64,000 nucleotides of DNA from an uncultured Acidobacteriota bacterium (GTDB lineage: Bacteria; Acidobacteriota; Thermoanaerobaculia; UBA5066), in assembly GCA_903845115.1 (NCBI GenBank), contig CAIMWE010000064.1, positions 1-64,000 on the forward strand, written 5' to 3'. The stretch's first letter is position 1. Each line of letters begins with the position of its first letter. The position numbers and the translations under genes are program-made. Below are positions 41,880 to 51,735 of this stretch, one piece after another. The notes beneath the pieces are model-generated. The model worked only from the letters and a program-made list of their open reading frames with translations. It was not told the origin of the DNA and did no database searches.

Positions 41880-43763
41880 ATGGGAACCTGGAAGTCCGGC
41901 CTCCTTCTCGCGGCGCCCTTCTTCCTCTCGCTCCGCCTCGCGGCGGCGGGGGGGGAACCGCCTCCCGACGAAGAGCCGGCCGCGCCCCTGAAGGCCGAGG
42001 TGACGGTCGTCTCCCGTGTCGGGGGACCCGACCCCGGCGTCACGGTCCGGGTCCTGACCCGGCAGGAGATCGACGCGATCCCGGCCCGCTCCCTGCCCGA
42101 GCTGCTCCAGACGCTTCCCGGCGTCGACGTCCGGCGGCGGGGAGTCGAGGGGGTGCAGGCGGACATCGGGATCCGCGGCGCCGACCACGACGGCACGCTC
42201 ATCCTGGTGGACGGCGAGGTGGTCAACGACCCCCAGACGAACCACTTCTCGGCCGACCTGGACGTCCCGCTGGACGCCATCGAACGGATCGAGGTCTTCG
42301 CGGGCGGCGCTTCGGCGCTCTACGGGTCCGGCGCGATCGGCGGCGTCGTGAACATCGTGACGCGAGGCGCCCGGCTCGGGCGCGCCCGGGCGCAGCTCGA
42401 GGGACGGTACGCCCACGGGTCGAACTCCCTCGACGCCGGGAGTCTCCGGATCGCCTCCCGGATCGGGGACAGCGTCGCCGTGGCGGTGGACGCGGGGCGG
42501 GCCGAGTCGAGCGGGTTCCGGGACGACACCGAGTTCCAGACGAAGAGCCTCCGCCTCTCGGCCCGGCTGGAGACCGGGTCGGGCCCGGTCCAGCTCTCCC
42601 TCGGCTACGGAGCGAAGGAGTTCGGTGCGTACGCGTTCTACGGGACGGCCTACCCGAACCAGAAGGAGTCGACGAACGTCCGGACGGGCCACCTCTGGGC
42701 GGACCTGTCGGTCGGAGGATGGGTCGTGACGCCGTCCGCGTCGTTCCGGCTGCACCACGACGACTTCGTCCTCGACCGCGACAATCCGGCCTTCTACGAG
42801 AACCTCCACGACACCGAGACGAGGCTGGGCCGCCTCGTGGGCCGGCACGCCTTCCTCGGCGGGACCGTCGCGCTGGGCGCGGAGGCCGGCGGCGAGTCGA
42901 TCACCTCCGCGACGCTGGGGGACCATTCGCGCGCGCGGCAGTCCCTGTTCGGCGAGTGGGCGCGCCCCTTCCGGACGACGGACCCCGAGTCGGGGGGCCT
43001 CCGGCTCGGGCTCCGCTGGGACCGCTACGAGGACTACGGCTCGCACCTCTCGCCGATCGCGTCGGCCTGGGTCGCCGCCGGGAGCGAGGTGAAGCTGCGC
43101 GCGTCCGCGGCCTCCGCTTTCCGGATCCCGACCTTCACCGACCTCTACTACCGCGACCCGCAGACGGCCGGCGACCCCGGCCTCCAGCCCGAGCAGGCCT
43201 GGAACGCGGAGGTCGGGGCGACCTGGACGAGGGGGCGCCTCTCGCTCGACGTCGCCGGCTTCTTCCGGCACGCCAGCGACCTGATCGACTACGTCCGCCC
43301 CGCCTCCTCCACCGTCTTCACGGCCCGGAACATCCGGACCTCCGACACGAGCGGCGTCGAGGCCAGGGCCGAGCTCCGGACGGACCCGGCCGGCCTCCTC
43401 GCCCGGGTCGTCCTCCAGACCGCCTACCTTTTCGCCAACCTCTCGAAGCTCTCGGCCGAAGCGGGCGGCGCCGTGGAGGGACGGTACCTCCTCGACCCGG
43501 TCCACACCCGGTGGGACCTGATCGGGTCCGGCTTCCTGCCGTTCCAGGTCGCGTGGCGGTCGCGGCTGACCTACTACGCCCGGCCCAGCTTCGAGAACGG
43601 CGCCTGGCTCCTCGACGCGAGGCTGGGGCGCCAGCTCCTGGAGGGGGAGATCGTGGAGATCTACCTGGAAGGCGAGAACCTGGGCGACGCCTCGCTCCAG
43701 GAGCGACCCGGCGTGCCGCTGCCCGGCCGCCGGGTCGCGGCCGGGATCCACCTGACGTGGTGA
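41880..43763 (+). CDS. TonB-dependent receptor
   Basis: Plug domain (VTVVSRVGG...LPELLQTLPGVDVRRRG...IERIEVFAGGASALYGSGAIGGVVNIVTR) and barrel ending ...AAGIHLTW. Confidence 0.9.
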   Translation: MGTWKSGLLLAAPFFLSLRLAAAGGEPPPDEEPAAPLKAEVTVVSRVGGPDPGVTVRVLTRQEIDAIPARSLPELLQTLPGVDVRRRGVEGVQADIGIRGADHDGTLILVDGEVVNDPQTNHFSADLDVPLDAIERIEVFAGGASALYGSGAIGGVVNIVTRGARLGRARAQLEGRYAHGSNSLDAGSLRIASRIGDSVAVAVDAGRAESSGFRDDTEFQTKSLRLSARLETGSGPVQLSLGYGAKEFGAYAFYGTAYPNQKESTNVRTGHLWADLSVGGWVVTPSASFRLHHDDFVLDRDNPAFYENLHDTETRLGRLVGRHAFLGGTVALGAEAGGESITSATLGDHSRARQSLFGEWARPFRTTDPESGGLRLGLRWDRYEDYGSHLSPIASAWVAAGSEVKLRASAASAFRIPTFTDLYYRDPQTAGDPGLQPEQAWNAEVGATWTRGRLSLDVAGFFRHASDLIDYVRPASSTVFTARNIRTSDTSGVEARAELRTDPAGLLARVVLQTAYLFANLSKLSAEAGGAVEGRYLLDPVHTRWDLIGSGFLPFQVAWRSRLTYYARPSFENGAWLLDARLGRQLLEGEIVEIYLEGENLGDASLQERPGVPLPGRRVAAGIHLTW

Positions 43764-43773
43764 GGCCGGCTCC

Positions 43774-45321
43774 ATGAGGCGGTCCACGGCGTTCGGCGCC
43801 GTCGCCGCGGTGCTCGCGGCCGTCGGCCTCCTCGCGGCACCTCCCGTCCCGGCGCCGGCGCCCGAGCCCCCGGAGGCGGCCAGGCGGATCCGCGCCGACG
43901 TGGAGACGCTGACCTCGGAGGCGCTGGCCGGCCGGCGGGCCGGATCGCCGGGAGGAGAGGCCACCGTCCGTCTCCTCGCGGGCTCCTTCCGGAAGGCGGG
44001 GCTGCTTCCGGCGGGCGACGCCGGGAGCTACTTCCAGACCTTCGAGTACGTCGACGGCGTCGACGTGGGAGGCAAGACCTCCCTGGCGACCGCGGCGGGA
44101 GTGCCGGCGGGGCGGAGATGGCAGGCGGGCTCCCACTTCCGTCCGCTCGCGTTCACCGCGGCCGGGGAGGCGGAGGGAGAGGTCGTCTTCGCCGGATACG
44201 GCATCTCGGCGCCCGAGCTCGGCTGGGACGACTATGCCGGGCTGGACGTGAAAGGAAAGATCCTCCTCGCCCTCCGGTACTCCCCCGACGGAGACGATCC
44301 CCGGTCGCCTTTCGCGCCCCTCACCGCCCTCCGCGCGAAGGCCGCGACCGCGAGGGAGAGGGGCGCGGCGGCGATCCTCTTCGCGACGGGACCCCGCACG
44401 AAGGGAGTCCGCAACGAGCTGGCGCCGCTCCGGAACGAAGCGTCGTTCCGCGATGCAGGGATCCTCGCCGTCTCCGTGACGAGGCCGGTGGCGGACGGGC
44501 TCTTCCCGACCCCGGGCGGCCTCGACCTCCTGCAGCGGCGAATGGACGAGGCCCGCCTCCCGGCCTCCGCCCCCATCCCGGGGGCGCGCGTCTCGCTCGT
44601 CCTCGACGTCACGCCGCGGACGGCCCGGGCCTCCAACGTCGTCGGCATCCTCCCCGGCTTCGACCGCACGACGAACACCGAAGTCGTCGTCGTGGGGGCC
44701 CACTGGGACCACCTCGGGACCGGCGCGCTCGCGTCCCTCGACCCCGAGGGGGCCGGAAAGCTCCACCCGGGGGCAGACGACAACGCCTCGGGCGTGGCGG
44801 CGCTCCTCGAGCTCGCCCGCTCCTTCGGGCCCCGGAGGCGGGAGCTGAAGCGCTCCCTTCTCTTCGTGAGCTTCGGCGCCGAGGAGCTGGGGACCCTCGG
44901 CTCCCTCCACTTCGTCCAGCATCCCCCCGTCCCGGTCGACCGGATCGTCGCGATGGTCAACCTCGACATGGTGGGCCGGCTCCGTTCCGGAAGGCTGGAG
45001 GTCCACGGCCTCGGCACCTCGCCGGGCTGGAAGCCCCTTCTGGAACGAACGGGCCGCCCGCCGGGCGTGACCCCCGTCCTCCTCGACGGCGGGCTCGGCC
45101 CGTCGGACGCCATGCCGTTCGCCGCCGCCTCGCGGCCGGCCCTCTACCTCTTCACCGGGATGCACTCCGACTACCACCGTCCGTCGGACACGGCGGCCAC
45201 GCTGAACTACGAGGGGATCGCCGCGGTCGACGCGTTCCTGGCTCCCGTCCTGACGATCCTCGCGGGCGGCGAGACGCGCCTCCCCTTCTCGAAGAAGCCG
45301 GGCCCGCACCCCTTCTTCTAG
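43774..45321 (+). CDS. M28 family zinc peptidase
   Basis: VVVGAHWDHLG, HPGADDNASGVAALLELAR, FGAEELGTLGS, MVNLDMVGRL; PA-like domain; signal peptide. Confidence 0.9.
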   Translation: MRRSTAFGAVAAVLAAVGLLAAPPVPAPAPEPPEAARRIRADVETLTSEALAGRRAGSPGGEATVRLLAGSFRKAGLLPAGDAGSYFQTFEYVDGVDVGGKTSLATAAGVPAGRRWQAGSHFRPLAFTAAGEAEGEVVFAGYGISAPELGWDDYAGLDVKGKILLALRYSPDGDDPRSPFAPLTALRAKAATARERGAAAILFATGPRTKGVRNELAPLRNEASFRDAGILAVSVTRPVADGLFPTPGGLDLLQRRMDEARLPASAPIPGARVSLVLDVTPRTARASNVVGILPGFDRTTNTEVVVVGAHWDHLGTGALASLDPEGAGKLHPGADDNASGVAALLELARSFGPRRRELKRSLLFVSFGAEELGTLGSLHFVQHPPVPVDRIVAMVNLDMVGRLRSGRLEVHGLGTSPGWKPLLERTGRPPGVTPVLLDGGLGPSDAMPFAAASRPALYLFTGMHSDYHRPSDTAATLNYEGIAAVDAFLAPVLTILAGGETRLPFSKKPGPHPFF

Positions 45322-45328
45322 CAGCCTG

Positions 45329-45748
45329 CTAGAGCCCGACCAGCTCGATCCCGATCCGCTCGGCGTAGTCCAGGATCCGCTTCTCCCTGTAGAACTCACC
45401 GAAGTAGATCGCCTGGATCCCCGCGTTGGCGATCAGCTTGAAGCAGCCCCAGCACGGGGAAGCGGTCGTGTAGATCTCGCCCCCCTCGATCCTCACGCCG
45501 TTCATCGCGGCCTGGAGGATCGCGTTCGCCTCCGCGTGGACGGTGGCGATGCAGTGGCCGTCCTCCATCAGGCAACCGACGTCGTCGCAGTGCGCCAGGC
45601 CCTTCAGGGAGCCGTTGTAGCCGGTCGAGAGGATCCGCCGGTCGCGGACGATCACGGCGCCGACGTGCTTCCGCGGGCAGGTCGAGCGCGACGAGACTTC
45701 CTTTGCAATGTTCATGAAGTAGGGGTGCCAGTCGATCCGTTCAGCCAT
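45329..45748 (-). CDS. dCMP deaminase family protein
   Basis: HAEANAI and PCWGC zinc motifs, VGAVIVRDRRILSTGYNG; likely ATG at 45748 (alternative 45769). Confidence 0.93.
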   Translation of the reverse strand: MAERIDWHPYFMNIAKEVSSRSTCPRKHVGAVIVRDRRILSTGYNGSLKGLAHCDDVGCLMEDGHCIATVHAEANAILQAAMNGVRIEGGEIYTTASPCWGCFKLIANAGIQAIYFGEFYREKRILDYAERIGIELVGL

Positions 45749-45811
45749 CGCGCGAGCATTATCCCGCACCCCGGGAAGTCAAACGCTCCGGCCGCGTGTA
45801 CCATCTTGGGC

Positions 45812-47026
45812 GTGCACGGGAGGAGCGTCGTCGTCACCGGCCTCGGGGCCGTCTCGTCGCTCGGAGGGGACCTGAGGTCGACCTGGGACGGCCTCGTCGC
45901 GGGGCGGTGCGGAATCGGGCCGATCACCCTCTTCGACGCCTCGGGGTTCCGGACGAAGCTGGCGGCGGAGGTCAAGACCCTGCCGACCATCGCGTCGGGG
46001 CGCCTCCGGAGGCGCCTCTCGCGGACCGACGTCATCGGCCTCGCCGCCGCACGCGAGGCCCTGGCCGACTCGGGCCTGATCCTCGACCGGGAAGACCCGG
46101 CCCGCATCGGCGTGGTCCTGGGCGGGGGCGTCTCCGGGCTCCTCGACAGCGAGAACTACTACCGGGACCTCCTCGCGAAGGGGCCCCGGCGGTGCCGCCC
46201 GACCCGGGCGCTCAACCATCCCCCCGACCAGACCACGGACCGGATCGCCGAGATGTGGGGACTCCTCGGACCCCGCGCGACCATCACCACCGCCTGCTCG
46301 TCCTCCGCGACGTCTCTCGGCTACGCGGCCGACCTGATCCGCCACGGCTTCGCCGACATCGTCGTCACCGGGGGCGCCGACACCTTCGCCCGGCTGACGC
46401 ACGGCGGCTTCAACGCCCTCCGGGCCGTCGACCCGGAGCCGTGCAAGCCGTTCGACCGCCGGCGCAAGGGCCTGACGATCGGCGAGGCGGCCGGGATCCT
46501 CGTCTTCGAGGAAGAGGAGCGGGCTTGCCGCCGGGGGGCCAGGATCCGGGCCCGGTTCCTCGGCTACGGCGTCACCTCGGACGGCCACCACATGACCCAG
46601 CCCGAGCCCTCCGGCGAGGCCGGGGCCCGGACCATCGCGGCCGCCCTCCTCTCGGCCGGCCTGAACCCCGAGGACGTCGACTACGTCAACGCCCACGGCA
46701 CCGCGACCCCCCAGAACGACCCCGCCGAGACCGCGGCCCTGAAGCGGTCGCTCGGAGAACGGGCCCGGCGGATCCCGGTCTCGTCGATCAAGTCGATGCT
46801 CGGGCATTGCCTCTGCGCGGCCGGCGCCATCGAGGCGGTGGCCACCGTCCTCACCGTCGAGACCGACATCGTTCCCCCGACCATCCACTACGAAGAGCCG
46901 GACCCGGAGTGCGACCTCGACGTCGTCCCGAACCAGTCCAGGGAAACCTCCGTCAGGGTGGCGCTCTCGAGTTCGTTCGCGTTCGGCGGCAACTCCACCG
47001 TCGTCGCGTTCGGGGAGTACCGGTGA
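45812..47026 (+). CDS. Beta-ketoacyl-ACP synthase II-like (catalytic)
   Basis: TITTACSSSATS with nucleophilic Cys, NAHGTATPQNDPAE, KSMLGHCLCAAG, FGGNSTVV. Confidence 0.9.
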   Translation: MHGRSVVVTGLGAVSSLGGDLRSTWDGLVAGRCGIGPITLFDASGFRTKLAAEVKTLPTIASGRLRRRLSRTDVIGLAAAREALADSGLILDREDPARIGVVLGGGVSGLLDSENYYRDLLAKGPRRCRPTRALNHPPDQTTDRIAEMWGLLGPRATITTACSSSATSLGYAADLIRHGFADIVVTGGADTFARLTHGGFNALRAVDPEPCKPFDRRRKGLTIGEAAGILVFEEEERACRRGARIRARFLGYGVTSDGHHMTQPEPSGEAGARTIAAALLSAGLNPEDVDYVNAHGTATPQNDPAETAALKRSLGERARRIPVSSIKSMLGHCLCAAGAIEAVATVLTVETDIVPPTIHYEEPDPECDLDVVPNQSRETSVRVALSSSFAFGGNSTVVAFGEYR

Positions 47027-48132
47027 CGAGTCTCCCCCGCCTCGTCATCACGGGCTCGGGCGCCGTCACCGCCCTCGGCCGCGACCTCGCGTCCACCGCG
47101 CTGGGCCTCGCCGAAGGCCGTTCCGCCGTGGCGCCCGTCTACCCGGACGGCCAGGCGCCCCGCGGCGCGTCGCCGGCGGCCCGCATCGCCTCGTTCACCA
47201 CCGAGCCGGAGCTCCCCAGGGCGAAGGCGCGTCGCCTCGATCGCGGCAGCCTCTTCGCCGTGGTCGCCGCCAGGCAATGCCTCGCCGACGCCGGGTGGGA
47301 GATGGCCGGCCGCGAGGAGCGGACCGGCATCCTGCTCGGAACCGGATCGGCCGGGGCGGGGCCCCTCACCGAGTTCGAGCGGCAGATGGCGGTCGAGTCC
47401 CCGGAGTCCGCCTCGCCGTTCCTCTTCCCGTACACGGTCGCCAACGCGCCGGCGTCCGTCGTGGCCCTCGAGCTCGTGATCAAGGGGCCCAACGTCACCG
47501 TGATCCAGAAGGACCCGGCCGCGTTCAACGCCCTCTTCTACGGCCGGATGATGCTGGCGGACGGTCGCGCCGACGCCCTGCTCGTCGGCGCCGCCGACGA
47601 GTGGAGCCTGACGTACCACCAGGCCTACGAGCACCTCCGGGTGACGCGGAGCGAAGGGCGGGAGGGGTTCGTCCTCGGCGAGGGGGCCGGGGTCGTCCTC
47701 GTGGAGCCCGAGGAGTCGGCCCGCGCCCGCGGCGCCCGGACCGACGTCAGGCTCGCCGGACTCGCGACGCGGCCCGCTCCTTGCTCGCCTCACGAACGCC
47801 GGGCCGCGCCGGACGAGCTGGCCGAAACGATCCGGGCCGCTCTGGAAGAGGCCGGGGCTTCTCCTCGGGAGGTCGGCCTCGTCCACCTCTCCAGGAACGG
47901 CTTTCCCCTGGTCGACGAGGCCGAGGAGGAGGCCCTCCGGCTCGTGTTCGGAGAGCGGTCTCCCCGGACGGCCGCCGTGAAGCTCCTGATCGGGGAGAAC
48001 CCCTTCGCCGGCGCGACCCAGCTGGCTCTCGCCGCCGCCGCGCTCCGCTCCGGAGACGGCCTCCGCGCGATCCTCGTGAACGCCTTCGGGGCGGGCGGAA
48101 ATTTCTTCTCGGCTTTCCTCTCCAGGCAATAG
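47023..48132 (+). CDS. Degenerate beta-ketoacyl synthase-like protein (catalytic Cys and both His replaced)
   Basis: GTGA overlap with upstream KAS; same fold landmarks (GEGAGVVLVE, GAGGNFFSAFLS) but VTVIQKDPAAF, HLSRNGFP and KLLIGENPFAGA at the active-site positions. Confidence 0.82.
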   Translation: MTSLPRLVITGSGAVTALGRDLASTALGLAEGRSAVAPVYPDGQAPRGASPAARIASFTTEPELPRAKARRLDRGSLFAVVAARQCLADAGWEMAGREERTGILLGTGSAGAGPLTEFERQMAVESPESASPFLFPYTVANAPASVVALELVIKGPNVTVIQKDPAAFNALFYGRMMLADGRADALLVGAADEWSLTYHQAYEHLRVTRSEGREGFVLGEGAGVVLVEPEESARARGARTDVRLAGLATRPAPCSPHERRAAPDELAETIRAALEEAGASPREVGLVHLSRNGFPLVDEAEEEALRLVFGERSPRTAAVKLLIGENPFAGATQLALAAAALRSGDGLRAILVNAFGAGGNFFSAFLSRQ

Positions 48133-48198
48133 CCTACGCCCGTCTCCACGAGACCCCGGAGGGGGCCTCCGAAGAGCTTGGCCGCGGACCCCGTTGGA

Positions 48199-48225
48199 CC
48201 ATATGATGTAAGATGTAGCATATGG
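48199..48225. promoter_or_regulatory. Candidate VapB autoregulatory operator/promoter overlapping the start codon
   Basis: CCATATG-N13-CATATGG inverted repeat; the spacer region includes TAAGAT and a GATGTA/GATGTA direct repeat; right arm contains the ATG of vapB. Confidence 0.6.
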
Positions 48226-48539
48226 CCCATCGGACGCAGCTGATCCTGGACGAGTGGCAGTACGACGGAATCCGGGCGATCGCGGAATCGGGTGGCGTCT
48301 CCCTCTCGAGCGTGGTGCGGGAAGCCGTGAGCGAATACCTCGGTCAACGCAACGCCGCGGCGGACTCTTCCCTCGACGGGCTGCGGGGACTGGGCCGTGA
48401 CCCCGGACTCACCGGAGCCGACCACGACGCCGTCCTCTATGGAGCGTCCCGGAACGAGTCGACGGAGAAGGCCGGCGCCGAGGGACGTTTCACCAGGGCC
48501 GGGCCCGTCAAGGCACGCCGACCCGCGCGCCGCGCATGA
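48222..48539 (+). CDS. Ribbon-helix-helix antitoxin, VapB-like
   Basis: RTQLILDEWQYDGIRAIAESGGVSLSSVVREAVSEYL RHH motif; directly upstream of and overlapping a PIN toxin ORF. Confidence 0.8.
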   Translation: MAHRTQLILDEWQYDGIRAIAESGGVSLSSVVREAVSEYLGQRNAAADSSLDGLRGLGRDPGLTGADHDAVLYGASRNESTEKAGAEGRFTRAGPVKARRPARRA

Positions 48540-48952
48540 ACCGGACGTTCGTCGACACGAGCGGCTGGTACGCTTACGTGAACGCTGCCGACGCCCACCA
48601 CTCCAGGGTCGGAAGGGCATTTCGGGCCTGTCCGGGGCGGCTCGTCACCTCGAGCTACGTCTTCGACGAGCTCGTCACCCTCTGCCGGTACCGCCTGGGC
48701 CACGCCATTGCCGTCAAGGCCGGAGCGCTTCTCCTCTCCGCCGGGAAGCTCGACATCGTCCGCATCACGGCCGAGGACGAGCGTGCTGCGTGGGCCCTCT
48801 TCCAGGAGAAGCCGGACCAGCCTTTCAGCTTCACCGACTGCACGTCGTTCGTCCTGATGCGCCGCCTCGGCCTGACCTGCGCCCTCGCCCTGGACGACGA
48901 CTTCGCCCGCGAGGGCTTCGAGCTGCTCCCGGGAAGTCGCGCGGCATCCTGA
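48536..48952 (+). CDS. PIN-domain toxin, VapC-like
   Basis: FVDTSGWYAYVNAADAHH, SYVFDELVTLCRYRLG, FTDCTSFVLMRRLG acidic PIN residues. Confidence 0.88.
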   Translation: MNRTFVDTSGWYAYVNAADAHHSRVGRAFRACPGRLVTSSYVFDELVTLCRYRLGHAIAVKAGALLLSAGKLDIVRITAEDERAAWALFQEKPDQPFSFTDCTSFVLMRRLGLTCALALDDDFAREGFELLPGSRAAS

Positions 48953-49178
48953 TCTCATCGTGGTCAGGAGGTGCCGGGGAGGCGTCACTTCTTCACTCGG
49001 CTCGCCTCGCCAGAAGAGTCCGCGGGTCGTTCGTCACGTTGTCGAAGGGTATGGGACCCGCTCGTTTCCCGTCGGGGACGGCCGGCGCCGATAGACTGAA
49101 CTCTGGATGTCTGCCTGCCCGGCCTATCCGGTCACTCTCGAACCGTGGAGAGATCAGAAAGACCCTGGGCCCGCGGGT

Positions 49179-50627
49179 TCAGACCTCGACGGCTCCCTGC
49201 GGGAGCTTCTGGATCTCCTTGGCCCTGATCGAGGCCCGGTGCTCCCTGAGGTACGCCCCCGCCTTCATCATCCGCTGCGTCCGGAAGAGGACCCGCGTGA
49301 TGTAGGGGATGTGCGACGGCGTCACCTGCTTCATCCACGCGAAGATCGACTTGTCGCCGCCGATGTTCAGGACCGACCTCTTCCACGTCTCGGCGTAGAG
49401 CTCGAAGAAGCGGGCGGCGCCCACCTTCGGCTCCCAGAGGAGGTGGTGCATGTCGTACTTGAACCAGGGCTGCCCTTCCAGGACCGGCGCGAGCTGGTCG
49501 AAGAGTTCGGTCCCCGGCAGCGGGGTCAGGATGGTGTAGCCCGCTCGCTGGAACCCGTGCTCCGCGACGAAGTCCCACAGGTCCCGGAAGTCCTGCTCCC
49601 CCCAGTCGGGGTCGACGAGGAAATTGCCGGTGACCCCGTATTTCATCGAGCGGGCGATCTCCGCCGCGCGGATCGTCTCGGTCACCGAGAGGTCCTTCGT
49701 CACCCGGTCCAGGGCCTTGTTCGTGGCCGCCTCCAGCCCGAAGAAGACGTCGAAGTCCTGCGCGAGCGGCCTCCAGGCCTCGAGGAGCTCGGGGTTCCTC
49801 GCGACGACGTCGGTCCGGCTCTGGGCGAGGATCCAGCGCTTCTTGACGCCTCGCTTCTTCAGGGCAGCCGCCAGCTCCAGGCTCCGGGCCGGGTGGTTCC
49901 AGAAGAGGTCGTCGACGATGAAGACGTGAGGACCGGTCTGGACGAAGTCCTCGACCACCGCGCCGATCGACCGCTCGCGGAACGACCGGCCGTACAGCTG
50001 CCACACCGAGCAGAAGTTGCACCGGTAGGGGCAGCCCCTCGCCGTCTCGATCGTCCAGGCCGGCTTGAAGAGGAGGCACTGGTAGCCGCTGCGGAACTTC
50101 GCCACGAGGTCCCGCGCCGGCAGCGGCACGGCGTCAAGGCCGGTCCGCGCGGTCACCGGGGCGCTCTCGGTCCACCCCTCCTCGCCGTGGAGCAGGAGTC
50201 CGGGGACCTCCGCGAGGGGCGTCCCCCGCTCGAGCGCGGCGACGAGGGCCGGCACGATCTCCTCGCCGTCGTCCACGCAGACCGCGTCGATCGCGTCCGC
50301 CCGGAGCGCCGACGGGTAGGCCGCCGTGGCGTGTCCCCCCGCCAGAACGAAAGTCTCGGGCGAGAGCCGCTTCACCTGCCGGGCCACGTCGACGACCATG
50401 TCGTACTCGAGCGCGTGCATGCCGGCCACGCCGACGAGCTGGGGGCGAACCCTCCGCATCCACCGGAAGAGGCTCCCGCCGAACCGGAGGTCGACGAGGG
50501 AGACCTCGTGCCCCTGCTGCCGGAGCGCCGCCCCGATGTACTCCATCCCCAGGGGCTCGGCCCGGAAGAACGGCCCGAGGCCGAACCGTTCGTTCCCTGG
50601 GTCTGGTCGGACGAGAAGAACCCTCAT
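49179..50627 (-). CDS. B12-binding radical SAM protein
   Basis: N-terminal cobalamin-binding-like domain (MRVLLVRPDPGNERFGLGPFFRAEPLGMEYIGAALRQQGHEVSLVDLR) and ETARGCPYRCNFCSVWQLYG cluster motif. Confidence 0.9.
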   Translation of the reverse strand: MRVLLVRPDPGNERFGLGPFFRAEPLGMEYIGAALRQQGHEVSLVDLRFGGSLFRWMRRVRPQLVGVAGMHALEYDMVVDVARQVKRLSPETFVLAGGHATAAYPSALRADAIDAVCVDDGEEIVPALVAALERGTPLAEVPGLLLHGEEGWTESAPVTARTGLDAVPLPARDLVAKFRSGYQCLLFKPAWTIETARGCPYRCNFCSVWQLYGRSFRERSIGAVVEDFVQTGPHVFIVDDLFWNHPARSLELAAALKKRGVKKRWILAQSRTDVVARNPELLEAWRPLAQDFDVFFGLEAATNKALDRVTKDLSVTETIRAAEIARSMKYGVTGNFLVDPDWGEQDFRDLWDFVAEHGFQRAGYTILTPLPGTELFDQLAPVLEGQPWFKYDMHHLLWEPKVGAARFFELYAETWKRSVLNIGGDKSIFAWMKQVTPSHIPYITRVLFRTQRMMKAGAYLREHRASIRAKEIQKLPQGAVEV

Positions 50628-50744
50628 CGGCAGACCGCGGACGATAGAGAAAACAGGCCGTCGGGGCAACTGGCACGGGAAAAGTACCTGGGCCAGAAAC
50701 CGTGGACCCGGACGAAGCAAAGTCGAGTAGTGTCTCGTCCGAAG

Positions 50745-51680
50745 ATGACGAACCTGGACAATGAGATGCTCGTCAGGTACCTGGTCGTCCTGGACAGGCC
50801 CGGCCGGCAGTTCACCGCGGCGGACGACACGCGCTGGGGCGGTCTCCTCAGCCCGAGCCCCGAAGAGATCCCGCCCAGGGGCGGAAGCGGCCTCAAGGTG
50901 GTTCTTCTCGGGAGCTGGCTGTTCGGCTACCTCGTCCTCGAGACGCTCGAGCGCTACGAACGCCGCTTCCCGGGAAAGCTGAACTTCGTCGGGCTCGTGA
51001 CCGACGACCCGCTGAACCCCGATGCCAGGATCTCGGTCAAGAAGCGGATCTGGAACCTGGTCGGTCTCCCCTACCGGGTGATCGACGAGACCTCCGTCAT
51101 CGAGTCGGGCCTCAGCCACGGCGTCCCCGTGTACACCGGGGAAGTGAAGGTGGAATCGTTCCGGAAGCTGCTCGGACAGTGGAACCCGGACGCGATCCTG
51201 GTCTGCGTCTTCGGTCAGATCATCGACGCTCCGATGATCGAGGTCCCCCGGTTCGGCACCTACAACTTCCATCCCTCCGACCTCTCGCTCCACCAGGGGG
51301 CCGGCCCCGCGCCCTACGACGACCTGGCGGCACGCCGCGCGGGAACGACACGCTGGTCGGTCCATCACGTCACCGAGGAGGTCGACGCGGGGCCGGTCGT
51401 CGGGCACTCCCCGCTGGTGAACGTCCTGAACGCGAAGGGCGCTCTTCCGGGAGATCCCCTGGTGGTCTACGAGAAGCTGTCCGAGGCGCTGGGCCCGCTG
51501 GCCTTCTTCCTGATCGAGGAGCTGTGCCGGAGACACGAGACGAAGAGGCCCGGACCGATCGAAGAGATCGATTTCGAGAACCGGTTCTCCGGCGAAGTGA
51601 AGTCGAGGCTTCTCCAGCCGATCCTGAAAGAGACGGCGGACGGGACGCTGCCGATACCCGAGAGCTCCCTGTTCGCGTGA
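50745..51680 (+). CDS. Formyltransferase family protein
   Basis: GTYNFHPSDL...WSVHHVTEEVDAGPVV (N-H-D triad as in Fmt/GART-type transferases). Confidence 0.8.
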   Translation: MTNLDNEMLVRYLVVLDRPGRQFTAADDTRWGGLLSPSPEEIPPRGGSGLKVVLLGSWLFGYLVLETLERYERRFPGKLNFVGLVTDDPLNPDARISVKKRIWNLVGLPYRVIDETSVIESGLSHGVPVYTGEVKVESFRKLLGQWNPDAILVCVFGQIIDAPMIEVPRFGTYNFHPSDLSLHQGAGPAPYDDLAARRAGTTRWSVHHVTEEVDAGPVVGHSPLVNVLNAKGALPGDPLVVYEKLSEALGPLAFFLIEELCRRHETKRPGPIEEIDFENRFSGEVKSRLLQPILKETADGTLPIPESSLFA

Positions 51681-51735
51681 ACCACCCCGACCCGCTCGAG
51701 AGGACCGGACCGGAGCGCCCGGACAGAGACCTCGG

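Noticed and set aside
40935-43964. 1009-aa minus-strand ORF
   Set aside because: Antisense to the coiled-coil and TonB receptor genes, which have clear motifs; biased composition.
49107-50744. N-terminal extension of the formyltransferase ORF (ATG 49107, preceded by TAGACT)
   Set aside because: Antisense to the well-supported radical SAM gene with low-complexity translation; formyltransferase start set at 50745. The TAGACT here shows the hexamer can occur by chance.
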